A DNA stretch of 64,000 nucleotides from Pseudorasbora parva. Taxonomy: Eukaryota; Chordata; Actinopteri; Cypriniformes; Gobionidae. The position numbers and the translations under genes are program-made. Positions 41,401-53,544 of this stretch are shown piece by piece. A model generated the notes under the pieces. It worked only from the letters and a program-made list of their open reading frames with translations, had not been told where the DNA came from and searched no databases. The stretch covers positions 302,501 through 366,500 of the forward strand of contig NC_090192.1 of the NCBI RefSeq assembly GCF_024679245.1. The letters run 5' to 3'. Each line of letters opens with the position of its first letter. Position 1 is the stretch's first letter.

Positions 41401-44400
41401 ATTTCATGAGTTAAAATATTGTCGATAGGGGCACAACTTTAGTAAACGCTGCTATGGGTCGTATTTCATGAGTTAAAATATTGTCGATAGGGGCACAACT
41501 TTAGTAAACGCTCCTATGGGTCGTATTTCATGAGTTAAAATATTGTCGATAGGAGCACAACTTTAGTAAACGCTCCTATGGGTCGTATTTCATGAGTTAA
41601 AATATTGTCGATAGGGGCACAACTTTAGTAAACGCTCCTATGGGTCGTATTTCATGAATTAAAATATTGTCGATAGGGGCACAACTTTAGTAAACGCTCC
41701 TATGGGTCGTATTTCATGAATTAAAATATTGTCGATAGGGACACAACTTTAGTAAACGCTCCTATGGGTCGTATTTCATGAGTTAAAATATTGTCGATAG
41801 GGGCACAACTCTAGTAAACGCTCCTATGGGTCGTATTTCATGAGTTAAAATATTGTCGATAGGGGCACAACTTTAGTAAACGCTCCTATGGGTCGTATTT
41901 CATGAGTTAAAATATTGTCGATAGGAGCACAACTTTAGTAAACGCTCCTATGGGTCGTATTTCATGAGTTAAAATATTGTCGATAGGGGCACAACTTTAG
42001 TAAACGCTCCTATGGGTCGTATTTCATGAGTTAAAATATTGTCGATAGGGGCACAACTTTAGTAAACGCTCCTATGGGTCGTATTTCATGAGTTAAAATA
42101 TTGTCGATAGGAGCACAACTTTAGTAAACGCTCCTATGGGTCGGATTTCATGAGTTAAAATATTGTCGATAGGGGCACAACTTTAGTAAACGCTCCTATG
42201 GGTCGTATTTCATGAGTTAAAATATTGTCGATAGGAGCACAACTTTAGTAAACGCTCCTATGGGTCGTATTTCATGAGTTAAAATATTGTCGATAGGAGC
42301 ACAACTTTAGTAAACGCTCCTATGGGTCGTATTTCATGAGTTAAAATATTGTCGATAGGGGCACAACTTTAGTAAAAGCTCCTATGGGTCGTATTTCATG
42401 AGTTAAAATATTGTCGATAGGAGCTCAACTTTAGTAAACGCTCCTATGGGTCGTATTTCATGAGTTAAAATATTGTCGATAGGAGCTCAACTTTAGTAAA
42501 CGCTCCTATGGGTCGTATTTCAAGAGTTAAAATATTGTCGATAGGAGCACAACTTTAGTAAACGCTCCTATGGGTCGTATTTCATGAGTTAAAATATTGT
42601 CGATAGGAGCACAACTTTAGTAAACGCTCCTATGGGTCGTATTTCATGAGTTAAAATATTGTCGATAGGGGCACAACTTTAGTAAACGCTCCTATGGGTC
42701 GTATTTCATGAGTTAAAATATTGTCGATAGGAGCACAACTTTAGTAAACGCTCCTATGGGTCGTATTTCATGAGTTAAAATATTGTCGATAGGAGCACAA
42801 CTTTAGTAAACGCTGCTATGGGTCGTATTTCATGAGTTAAAATATTGTCGAAAGGAGCACAACTTTAGTAAACGCTGCTATGGGTCGTATTTCATGAGTT
42901 AAAATATTGTCGATAGGGGCACAACTTTAGTAAACGCTCCTATGGGTCGTATTTCATGAGTTAAAATATTGTCGATAGGGGCACAACTTTAGTAAAAGCT
43001 CCTATAGGTCGTATTTCATGAGTTAAAATATTGTCGATAGGGGCACAACTTTAGTAAACGCTCCTATGGGTCGTATTTCATGAGTTAAAATATTGTCGAT
43101 AGGAGCTCAACTTTAGTAAACGCTCCTATGGGTCGTATTTCATGAGTTAAAATATTGTCGATAGGGGCACAACTTTAGTAAACGCTCCTATGGGTCGTAT
43201 TTCATGAGTTAAAATATTGTCGATAGGAGCTCAACTTTAGTAAACGCTCCTATGGGTCTTATTTCAAGAGTTAAAATATTGTCGATAGGAGCTCAACTTT
43301 AGTAAACGCTCCTATGGGTCGTATTTCATGAGTTAAAATATTGTCGATAGGAGCTCAACTTTAGTAAACGCTCCTATGGGTCGTATTTCATGAGTTAAAA
43401 TATTGTCGATAGGAGCTCAACTTTAGTAAACGCTCCTATGGGTCGTATTTCATGAGTTAAAATATTGTCGATAGGAGCTCAACTTTAGTAAACGCTCCTA
43501 TGGGTCGTATTTCATGAGTTAAAATATTGTCGATAGGAGCACAACTTTAGTAAACGCTGCTATGGGTTGTATTTCATGAGTTAAAATATTGTCGATAGGA
43601 GCACAACTTTAGTAAACGCTCCTATGGGTCGCATTTCATGAGTTAAAATATTGTCGATAGGAGCTCAACTTTAGTAAACGCTCCTATGGGTCGTATTTCA
43701 TGAGTTAAAATATTGTCGATAGGAGCACAACTTTAGTAAACGCTCCTATGGGTCGTATTTCATGAATTAAAATATTGTCGATAGGAGCACAACTTTAGTA
43801 AACGCTCCTATGGGTCGTATTTCATGAGTTAAAATATTGTCGATAGGAGCACAACTTTAGTAAACGCTCCTATGGGTCGCATTTCATGAGTTAAAATATT
43901 GTCGATAGGAGCTCAACTTTAGTAAACGCTCCTATGGGTCGTATTTCATGAGTTAAAATATTGTCGATAGGAGCACAACTTTAGTAAACGCTCCTATGGG
44001 TCGCATTTCATGAGTTAAAATATTGTCGATAGGAGCTCAACTTTAGTAAACGCTCCTATGGGTCGTATTTCATGAGTTAAAATATTGTCGATAGGAGCTC
44101 AACTTTAGTAAACGCTCCTATGGGTCGTATTTCATGAGTTAAAATATTGTCGATAGGAGCTCAACTTTAGTAAACGCTCCTATGGGTCGTATTTCATGAG
44201 TTAAAATATTGTCGATAGGAGCTCAACTTTAGTAAACGCTCCTATGGGTCGTATTTCATGAGTTAAATATTGTCGATAGGGGCACAACTTTAGTAAACGC
44301 TCCTATGGGTCGTATTTCATGAGTTAAAATATTGTCGATAGGGGCACAACTTTAGTAAACGCTCCTATGGGTCGTATTTCATGAGTTAAATATTGTCGAT

Positions 44401-47400
44401 AGGGGCACAACTTTAGTAAACGCTCCTATGGGTCGTATTTCAAGAGTTAAAATATTGTCGATAGGGGCACAACTTTAGTAAACGCTCCTATGGGTCGTAT
44501 TTCATGAGTTAAATATTGTCGATAGGGGCACAACTTTAGTAAACGCTCCTATGGGTCGTATTTCAAGAGTTAAAATATTGTCGATAGGGGCTCAACTTTA
44601 GTAAACGCTCCTATGGGTCGTATTTCATAAGTTAAAATATTGTCGATAGGGGCACAACTTTAGTAAACGCTCCAATGGGTCGCATTTCATGAGTTAAATA
44701 TTGTCGATAGGGGCACAACTTTAGTAAACGCTCCTATGGGTCGTATTTCATGAGTTAAAATATTGTCGATAGGAGCTCAACTTTAGTAAACGCTCCTATG
44801 GGTCGTATTTCATGAGTTAAAATATTGTCGATAGGAGCTCAACTTTAGTAAACGCTCCTATGGGTCGTATTTCATGAGTTAAAATATTGTCGATAGGAGC
44901 TCAACTTTAGTAAACGCTCCTATGGGTCGTATTTCATGAGTTAAAATATTGTCGATAGGAGCTCAACTTTAGTAAACGCTCCTATGGGTCGTATTTCATG
45001 AGTTATAATATTGTCGATAGGGGCACAACTTTAGTAAACGCTCCTATGGGTCGTATTTCATGAGTTAAAATATTGTCGATAGGGGCACAACTTTAGTAAA
45101 CGCTCCTATGGGTCGTATTTCATGAGTTAAAATATTGTCGATAGGAGCACAACTTTAGTAAACGCTCCTATGGGTCGTATTTCATGAGTTAAAATATTGT
45201 CGATAGGAGCACAACTTTAGTAAACGCTGCTATGGGTCGTATTTCATGAGTTAAAATATTGTCGATAGGGGCACAACTTTAGTAAACGCTCCTATGGGTC
45301 GTATTTCATGAGTTAAAATATTGTCGATAGGAGCACAACTTTAGTAAACGCTCCTATGGGTCGTATTTCATGAGTTAAAATATTGTCGATAGGGACACAA
45401 CTTTAGTAAACGCTCCTATGGGTCGTATTTCATGAGTTAAAATATTGTCGATAGGAGCACAACTTTAGTAAACGCTCCTATGGGTCGTATTTCATGAGTT
45501 CAAATATTGTCGATAGGGACACAACTTTAGTAAACGCTCCTATGGGTCGTATTTCATGAGTTAAAATATTGTCGATAGGAGCACAACTTTAGTAAACGCT
45601 CCTATGGGTCGTATTTCATGAGTTAAAATATTGTCGATAGGAGCACAACTTTAGTAAACGCTCCTATGGTTCGTATTTCATGAGTTAAAATATTGTCGAT
45701 AGGGACACAACTTTAGTAAACGCTCCTATGGGTCGTATTTCATGAGTTAAAATATTGTCGATAGGAGCACAACTTTAGTAAACGCTCCTATGGTTCGTAT
45801 TTCATGAGTTAAAATATTGTCGATAGGGGCACAACTTTAGTAAACGCTCCTATGGGTCGTATTTCATGAGTTAAAATATTGTCGATAGGGACACAACTTT
45901 AGTAAACGCTCCTATGGGTCGTATTTCATGAGTTAAAATATTGTCGATAGGAGCACAACTTTAGTAAACGCTGCTATGGGTCGTATTTCATGAGTTAAAA
46001 TATTGTCGATAGGGGCACAACTTTAGTAAACGCTCCTATGGGTCGTATTTCATGAGTTAAAATATTGTCGATAGGGGCACAACTTTAGTAAACGCTCCTA
46101 TGGGTCGTATTTCATGAGTTAAAATATTGTCGATAGGAGCACAACTTTAGTAAACGCTCCTATGGGTCGTATTTCATGAGTTAAAATATTGTCAATAGGG
46201 GCACAACTTTAGTAAACGCTCCTATGGGTCGTATTTCATGAGTTATAATATTGTCGATAGGGGCACAACTTTAGTAAACGCTCCTATGGGTCGTATTACA
46301 AGAGTTAAAATATTGTCGATAGGGGCACAACTTTAGTAAACGCTCCTATGGGTCGTATTTCATGAGTTAAAATATTGTCGATAGGGGCACAACTTTAGTA
46401 AACGCTCCTATGGGTCGTATTTCATGAGTTAAAATATTGTCGATAGGAGCACAACTTTAGTAAACGCTCCTATGGGTCGTATTTCATGAGTTATAATATT
46501 GTCGATAGGGGCACAACTTTAGTAAACGCTCCTATGGGTCGTATTTCATGAGTTAAAATATTGTCGATAGGGGCACAACTTTAGTAAACGCTCCTATGGG
46601 TCGTATTTCATGAGTTAAAATATTGTCGATAGGAGCACAACTTTAGTAAACGCTCCTATGGGTCGTATTTCATGAGTTAAAATATTGTCGATAGGGGCAC
46701 AACTTTAGTAAACGCTCCTATGGGTCGTATTTCATGAGTTAAAATATTGTCGATAGGGGCACAACTTTAGTAAACGCTCCTATGGGTCGTATTTCATGAG
46801 TTAAAATATTGTCGATAGGAGCACAACTTTAGTAAACGCTCCTATGAGTCGTATTTCATGAGTTAAAATATTGTCGATAGGGGCACAACTTTAGTAAACG
46901 CTCCTATGGGTCGTATTTCATGAGTTAAAATATTGTCGATAGGAGCACAACTTTAGTAAACGCTCCTATGGGTCGTATTTCATGAGTTAAAATATTGTCG
47001 ATAGGGGCACAACTTTAGTAAACGCTCCTATGGGTCGTATTTCATGAGTTAAAATATTGTCGATAGGAGCACAACTTTAGTAAACGCTCCTATGGGTCGT
47101 ATTTCATGAGTTAAAATATTGTCGATAGGAGCTCAACTTTAGTAAACGCTCCTATGGGTCGTATTTCATGAGTTAAAATATTGTCGATAGGAGCTCAACT
47201 TTAGTAAACGCTCCTATGGGTCGTATTTCAAGAGTTAAAATATTGTCGATAGGAGCACAACTTTAGTAAACGCTCCTAAGGGTTGTATTTCATGAGTTAA
47301 AATATTGTCGATAGGAGCACAACTTTAGTAAACGCTCCTATGGGTCGTATTTCATGAGTTAAAATATTGTCGATAGGGGCACAACTTTAGTAAACGCTCC

Positions 47401-48720
47401 TATGGGTCGTATTTCATGAGTTAAAATATTGTCGATAGGAGCACAACTTTAGTAAACGCTCCTATGGGTCGTATTTCATGAGTTAAAATATTGTCGATAG
47501 GGGCACAACTTTAGTAAACGCTCCTATGGGTCGTATTTCATGAGTTAAAATATTGTCGATAGGAGCACAACTTTAGTAAACGCTCCTATGGGTCGTATTT
47601 CATGAGTTAAAATATTGTCGATAGGGGCACAACTTTAGTAAACGCTCCTATGGGTCGTATTTCATGAGTTAAAATATTGTCGATAGGGGCACAACTTTAG
47701 TAAACGCTCCTATGGGTCGTATTTCATGAGTTAAAATATTGTCGATAGGGGCACAACTTTAGTAAACGCTCCTATGGGTCGTATTTCATGAGTTAAAATA
47801 TTGTCGATAGGAGCACAACTTTAGTAAACGCTGCTATGGGTCGTATTTCATGAGTTAAAATATTGTCGATAGGAGCACAACTTTAGTAAACGCTGCTATG
47901 GGTCGTATTTCATGAGTTAAAATATTGTCGATAGGAGCACAACTTTAGTAAACGCTCCTATGGGTCGTATTTCATGAGTTAAAATATTGTCGATAGGGGC
48001 ACAACTTTAGTAAACGCTCCTATGGGTCGTATTTCATGAGTTAAAATATTGTCGATAGGAGCTCAACTTTAGTAAACGCTCCTATGGGTCGTATTTCATG
48101 AGTTAAAATATTGTCGATAGGAGCTCAACTTTAGTAAACGCTCCTATGGGTCGCATTTCATGAGTTAAAATATTGTCGATAGGAGCTCAACTTTAGTAAA
48201 CGCTCCTATGGGTCGTATTTCATGAGTTAAAATATTGTCGATAGGGGCACAACTTTAGTAAACGCTCCTATGGGTCGCATTTCATGAGTTAAAATATTGT
48301 CGATAGGAGCACAACTTTAGTAAACGCTCCTATGGGTCGTATTTCATGAGTTAAAATATTGTCGATAGGAGCACAACTTTAGTAAACCCTCCTATGGGTC
48401 GTTTTTCATGAGTTAAAATATTGTCGATAGGGGCACAACTTTAGTAAACGCTCCTATGGGTCGTATTTCATGAGTTAAAATATTGTCGATAGGAGCACAA
48501 CTTTAGTAAACCCTCCTATGGGTCGTTTTTCATGAGTTAAAATATTGTCGATAGGGGCACAACTTTAGTAAACGCTCCTATGGGTCGTATTTCATGAGTT
48601 AAAATATTGTCGATAGGAGCACAACTTTAGTAAACGCTCCTATGGGACGTATTTCATGAGTTAAAATATTGTCGATAGGAGCACAACTTTAGTAAACGCT
48701 CCTATGGGTCGCATTTCAAG
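26414..48720. repeat. 62-bp minisatellite/satellite array, about 360 copies (22.3 kb)
   Basis: The unit is 62 bases and reads through TATGGGTCGTATTTCATGAG, TTAAAATATTGTCGATAGGA and GCTCAACTTTAGTAAACGCTCC-like segments. A common variant of 61 bases lacks one A (GTTAAATATTG). Other recurring variants are GGGGCAC, GGAGCTC or GGAGCAC after GATA; TATGGGTCGCATT; TTTCAAGAG; GAGTTATAATA; and GCTGCTATGG. All frames are closed by stops, so there is no coding capacity. Each unit has three CpGs. Rare variants recur at fixed offsets, which shows higher-order duplication. It lies inside the Harbinger element within a shisa6 intron. Confidence 0.98.
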
Positions 48721-48897
48721 GAAGTGACAAATGACCTATATAGGCGTATAGGCTGGAAGACATGTTCACAATAGCAAAACCGTTTGAGTTAAAACTTGAT
48801 GTTTTCTAAACCTAATTGTGTCCGCGACTATGACACTTAAATGTTTACATTGTGACTCAACTGGAAATATCGTAATATATACACTTGAACATGATAA
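48721..48897. other. Transposon internal segment between array and transposase remnant
   Basis: Includes CCTAATTGTGTCCGCGACTA, which recurs with one change in the other Harbinger copy (52180-52200). This marks the site where the array lies in one copy and not in the other. Confidence 0.65.
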
Positions 48898-48936
48898 TCA
48901 GTGACTAGATTTTAAGAGGACAGCTCGCCTTAAGCA

Positions 48937-49143
48937 ATCTGCCAGACGCTGCTCCGCATTGATTGGTTTCCTGAAGTTTGTGGTTTGTCTCATCAGATGC
49001 GGTGCCACTGTCTGGAGGAGCTCCTCAAACTGTCCAACGGACATTCGAAAGTAAGTGCGGGACCAGCCATGATAAAGTTTAGCTCCTGTAGAGATTAGCA
49101 GACTCCCCTTCAGACTCTGTTCTTTAAGACTGGGTGCACCCAA
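48937..49143 (-). pseudogene. Harbinger-like transposase, N-terminal fragment (copy 1)
   Basis: The minus-strand start is at 49143. The fragment begins MGAPSLKEQSLKGSLLISTG and then shows YFRMSVGQFEELLQTVAPHL and NFRKPINAEQRLADCLR. These match the N-terminal region that precedes the DDE nuclease of HARBI1/PIF transposases (FRMS...FxxLL, then R.pI...eRLa..LR). The frame runs on to 48898, but similarity ends near LADCLR. About 70 residues survive, against roughly 350-450 in intact proteins, and none of the catalytic acidic residues is present. It is non-functional. Confidence 0.85.
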
Positions 49144-49353
49144 AACCTTCTTTTCGGTCTTTTTAAAGAAAACTAAAAGGATGATGAAGTGTCCGTGTTT
49201 TCTCAGCTGTCGCCGTAAATGTTTTGTTGGATCTCTGAAACGTCACAGATGTCGCAATTTTTTGTCACGGCTGATGTAAAGGGTTTTAACGTGAACTATT
49301 CACACGCAAAACATTCACTTTTTTGTTAGACGTCCGATGTGAAAGGGCCTTAA

Positions 49354-51816
49354 TAAAACTCAGGACTTAAATGTATAATTGCACTGTAACAAGGACACCT
49401 TAAAATAAGGTGAAACCCAGTAGTTTTGTGGATATTTTGAAATAAGATCACAATTACAGTTATGACAAAACAGTCCCAAATGTGAAATTTAAATCTAATT
49501 ATTGTAATTATTGTTGTAACTACAGTAACGTTTAGTTTGCTGATGTCCGTTAATGCAATGATGAACTGCACGTTTACAGCATTTATCCATTTAGGTCAAA
49601 GTTAAAATCTACATATAGTTTGCATTCCAAGTTGTATAATATATAATGAAGTAACACATAGAACAGTGAGAAATATATATATAGTTTTATATAGTATTAA
49701 GATTCAGAAATTGTACTTTTTTGTACTCAATAATTGTTCTTGTACAGTAATTGTACTCAGTAGTTGTACTTTCTGGAGGGCTAACAATACTCTGTGCACA
49801 TGGAAAAGTGATTGAAGAACGAGACAGAGTAGTCGGATCGTCAAAAGCTGCTCCTGCAGAGTCTTCTCCACTCCATCATGTCAATCAGTCTTATTTTCTG
49901 TCCGCTGTGCGAGCTAATCAGTGATCAACATTCGAGCATGATGCATTTGGATTGTGTCAGTGCATCTTTGTAAACACACTGCGGCTTCTATATAGCGAGA
50001 ACAATTGCTATACATGTAACCAGAGGGAGTTGTGGCTCGGCGCAGAGATTAGAGTCTTCATTTCATCCCTGTTGTTAGCATTCTCCCTCAACAGGCGGCG
50101 ATTATCCACTAACACAGGTTGGATTTGAATCTGATATCACTGAGTAAAGCTTTCTCGTGGCCTCAGCCCTATTGTATTGATTCGGCTAGTGGCAGGTTCT
50201 TTTGCTGTGTAATAAGGTCTCAGCTCATTATATTCCCTAAGTGAAGAGTAAATTCCCCTGAGGCTTGTGTAATTGCATAAAGAACGCTCCAGATTCCTCC
50301 CGGCCCTGAACCCGGTCGAGGCTGGGAAACTGACAGGGCTGCTCATCTGCAATTCCTCCGCGTACGCAGAAGCCTCCACCAGCGAAAACATGCAATCATA
50401 CACTAAACTATTCATGGCAGCAGACCCTCCTTCAGCTGTCCACCGTGTCTCAGATAAGCCTCTGAAGCAGGTTATTTGTTGTGGGGTGTAGCCGAAAGGC
50501 TTAGCTGTTTCTTTTGGAGCTTCACTGGAGTTTCGCACTGACAGATCGTGTTGAATGCAGCGCCGTGGCGTTTCTCTTAATAACAGCCCGAGTATCTTCC
50601 TCTTTAGATGTTGATTTTGCTAATATACACAAACCTTCAAAAGGAGAATCTTTTATGAAGGGGGATTAAGCCAATCTGTAATCACCATAAACAGATTATG
50701 TGCCATTAATTTCCCCAAATAACACAGTGCTCGTCCTTTCGTCGAGTGTGAGATAAATGGAGCTCTTTTATCTCCTAACAAACTGAATCTGATCCTCTCA
50801 AGAGACGCTGTTCGAAATGTCCCACGAATATGACCGCCACTACCTCGGGCTGTGAAAAATGTTGCACTTTTGTTATTTTTCACAAACCTCTCATCACAGT
50901 TATTCGATTAATTCTCACTTAAAGAAAGATTTGTGGCTGTAATTTAGTTTGATACACTCCTTTATTGCATTCACTTCGATATTACTGGGCTGTAAATGTG
51001 TGGAGAAATCTATCAAGTGTAACTGAGACTCAAGGACATCAGCCTCCCCAGATTGTATTCATTACACCTCGAGCAGAGGATAATTTCATTATTTCCAGTT
51101 CCAATCCTGCAGTGCGTTACAGTACCGGACCATCCCGGACGTGTCTGAAGCTCTCGAGCTGAGAGCCTCTACTTAAGACAAAAGAAAGTCTCTCTGGTTT
51201 AAAGTATCTTACTGCATATTACCCATTCTGATGGTCAATCATCATGCGCTGCAGTACTATAGATTGGATACCGCTGGATCAATCGCGTTCTTCTGAGGTA
51301 AATCCAGGGCTTATTCCTCACAGCGTGTCTTCTTCCAAACGCGATGAAAAGCAGATGAATGAAGAAGTTTGCTGTTTGTTTATTGAGGTGATGGAGGCGT
51401 TCACAGGTTCGCTCCTCACGTGGGTTATTAGCTCGTGGGTGTGCTCACATTAAAGAGAATGAGCTCAGAAGGGAAAGATTGTACATCTTGTCGGTTTAAT
51501 ACAGATTATATAAAAATAGAATATTTGTGTTTAACAATTTAAAAGGGGACACTTCAGGGTTTCTAAAGCGATATCTCATGTTTGTGTGGCAAGTATTCGC
51601 TGAGTTTCGTTTCATTTTTGTGACTCATTTCAGAAAGAAGTTTGGAGAGACTGAGATGGCAGAAAGCGCTTGTTTTCTTTTGTTTTTCTTTTTTAAGTGT
51701 TGTTGTTATTGTGAGCGTACACATATAAAAGTAGATGTGAATGTATTACTCATTTCTGTAGGAGAAAAACATGACCGAGTTATTTTCGCCAAGTGATCGC
51801 GCCAGCTCCGGCGCTG
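49354..51816. other. Unassigned intronic sequence between two Harbinger copies
   Basis: AT-rich at 49360-49780. The block 50000-51480 is unique, repeat-poor and of mixed composition. A 133-codon minus-strand frame at 50137-50538 and others nearby show no domain or splice logic. This is the longest repeat-free stretch of the intron and the best place to look for conserved regulatory sequence. Confidence 0.45.
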
Positions 51817-51906
51817 AGCCCTTTCACACTGGACATCATTTTGACACACAAATAGTTCACGCAATGGTTTTATTGGTTGATCAGCTGTTTGTGTAATGAG
51901 TGCTTC

Positions 51907-51909
<3 letters not shown>

Positions 51910-51991
<82 letters not shown>

Positions 51992-52040
51992 CTTTATTTA
52001 TAAAGCGCTTTTACAATGACAATTGTTTTAAAAACGCTTG
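51910..52040 (-). repeat. AATC microsatellite plus SINE-like tail
   Basis: About 20 AATC units (51910-51990) lead into AACTTTATTTATAAAGCGCT-TTTACAATGACAATTG. Read on the minus strand this is an element ending in TAAAGTTGATTGATTG, a tail common among fish retroposons. It sits inside Harbinger copy 2. Confidence 0.8.
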
Positions 52041-52199
52041 AATGTCATTTTTTTTACTTTGCTGCGACATAAAAGGCTTCAACCAATCACAAACAAGGAG
52101 GCAAACATGACGTCACAGCAACAGACAACGATAACATAATATTTTGAATTAAAATGTGTTGATTTTCTTCATATTAAGCCTAATTGTGTCCGTGACTAT

Positions 52200-52440
52200 G
52201 GGAAGTAAACGGCAGCGTTTCCACTGTGGGACCAGTGCGAGCCAGGGCTTTCTTCAGGCCGGGCTGGGCTAATAGCCTCGGACCTGTAGCACCGAGTCCT
52301 AAACCACATTGTGGTTTTCTTTTGAACACTGAAGCTGTTGTCATTGTAAAAGCACTATATAAATAAAGTTAACTTGACTGTGTTTCCACTGTCGGGCCAG
52401 AAGCTCCACTAAAACCCGCCCGTAACACGCTCCTCTGGAA
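52200..52440. repeat. Dispersed-repeat segment in Harbinger copy 2
   Basis: The words GTTTCCACTGTGGGACCAG and GTTTCCACTGTCGGGCCAG occur at 52219 and 52382 in direct orientation, bracketing a retroposon-like tail (GTAAAAGCACTATATAAATA-AAGTTAACTTGAC). This suggests that a small element is interrupted by a SINE-like insertion. Confidence 0.5.
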
Positions 52441-53331
52441 CAACGTCACACAAACCCATCATCTTACCAACAAATGGATGTTTTATCAGATCGATAATCA
52501 GAAAGAAATCACTGTAAATTAGCGAGATCACAAAACCAACAATGATGAAAGCAGACGTTTGTTGGCATATTTTGCTGTTTACTTAAATATTTAAAACCCA
52601 AACATCAATGTTTTACCACAGTTTTACAACAATAGGTGATAAATTGATCATATATTAATTTGTCGAGACTGCACATAAGTTACAGATAAATAAAGTGGTA
52701 TTTACCATTATTTCACAAAAGGAAGCGGACGCGTACGTCGTGTCTGTTTCTGTTTATTTGTAGTCACAGGACAGTAGGCCAATGTTTCACATTTAGAAAG
52801 AACAATCACTTCTACATGTTTTCCAACAAACCAACGGCCTGAGCAGCTTTAGCTCTCTCTCCCGTGACAGTCCCAAAGCGGTTATATTTTCAGTCAGAGA
52901 AACAGCGAGGAAGCTCCCGAAAAGTTGCTTTATTTTATATGCTGAGCTAAATATGGATTTCAGACAGTCCGGTATAAAGAGACAAGATATAGGCCTAAAG
53001 ACAGATCAAATAAATACCAATTGTGATATCCTATACGTCTGATTTCTGCAAGCTGTCATATTTCTCATAGTGTGTGTGTGTGTGTGGGACAATATCCACC
53101 CACTTTTTACAACCAGTGATGTTGGGCTCACTCATTTTTATCGTCTCTAATTCAGCACATGTCTGTTTTACCCCTAACCAAGAAACAGTTATTATTAAAC
53201 ACATTAGATGCTTTATTTCCTCTATTTCCATTTTTATTTAAAATAAATGCTTTCCAATCTGATATGTGATGGAAAAAAGGGAGTAGAGCGAGTTTGGCAA
53301 AAGGCGGATTCGAGCCTCTGATCTGATCGCA

Positions 53332-53544
53332 ATCTGCCAGACGCTGCTCCGCATTGATTGGTTTCCTGAAGTTTGTGGTTTGTCTCATCAGATGCGGTGC
53401 CACTGTCTGGAGGAGCTCCTCAAACTGTCCAACGGACATTCGAAAGTAAGTGCGGGACCAGCCATGATAAAGTTTAGCTCCTGTAGAGATTAGCAGACTC
53501 CTCTTCAGACTCTGTTCTTTAAGACTGGGTGCTCCCAAAACCAT
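53332..53544 (-). pseudogene. Harbinger-like transposase, N-terminal fragment (copy 2)
   Basis: The start is at 53544 (MVLGAPSLKEQSLKRSLLIS). It then matches copy 1 almost residue for residue through FRMSVGQFEELLQTVAPHLM and INAEQRLADC. After LADC the frame runs into unrelated sequence (DQIRGSNPPF...), so similarity stops within a few bases of where copy 1 also loses similarity. There is no DDE domain. Non-functional. Confidence 0.85.

Larger units (their letters stand above)
25913..49350 (-). mobile_element. PIF/Harbinger-type transposon hosting a giant minisatellite
   Basis: The left end AGGTCCTTTCACACTGCACG (25913 onward) and the right end, whose inverse reads AGGCCCTTTCACATCGGACG (to 49350), are diverged terminal inverted repeats. 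Both are directly bounded by TAA (25910-25912 and 49351-49353), the 3-bp target duplication typical of PIF/Harbinger. A Harbinger-type transposase N-terminus lies just inside the right end on the minus strand. The element spans 23.4 kb, whereas family members are usually a few kb, because the 62-bp array fills its interior. The Myb-like second gene and most of the transposase are absent. The left sub-terminal words (CACTCAATGGTTTTATT, TGTGTAATGAGTGCTTC) recur in the copy at 51817-53737. Confidence 0.83.

Noticed and set aside
26414..48720. CRISPR-like look of regularly repeated sequence
   Set aside because: The repeats are head-to-tail with no unique spacers, no cas genes are present, and the context is vertebrate intron. 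It is a minisatellite.
50137..50538. 133-codon minus-strand frame
   Set aside because: No recognised domain, no splice or start context, and no repeat-family match; its length is within chance in a 64-kb window.
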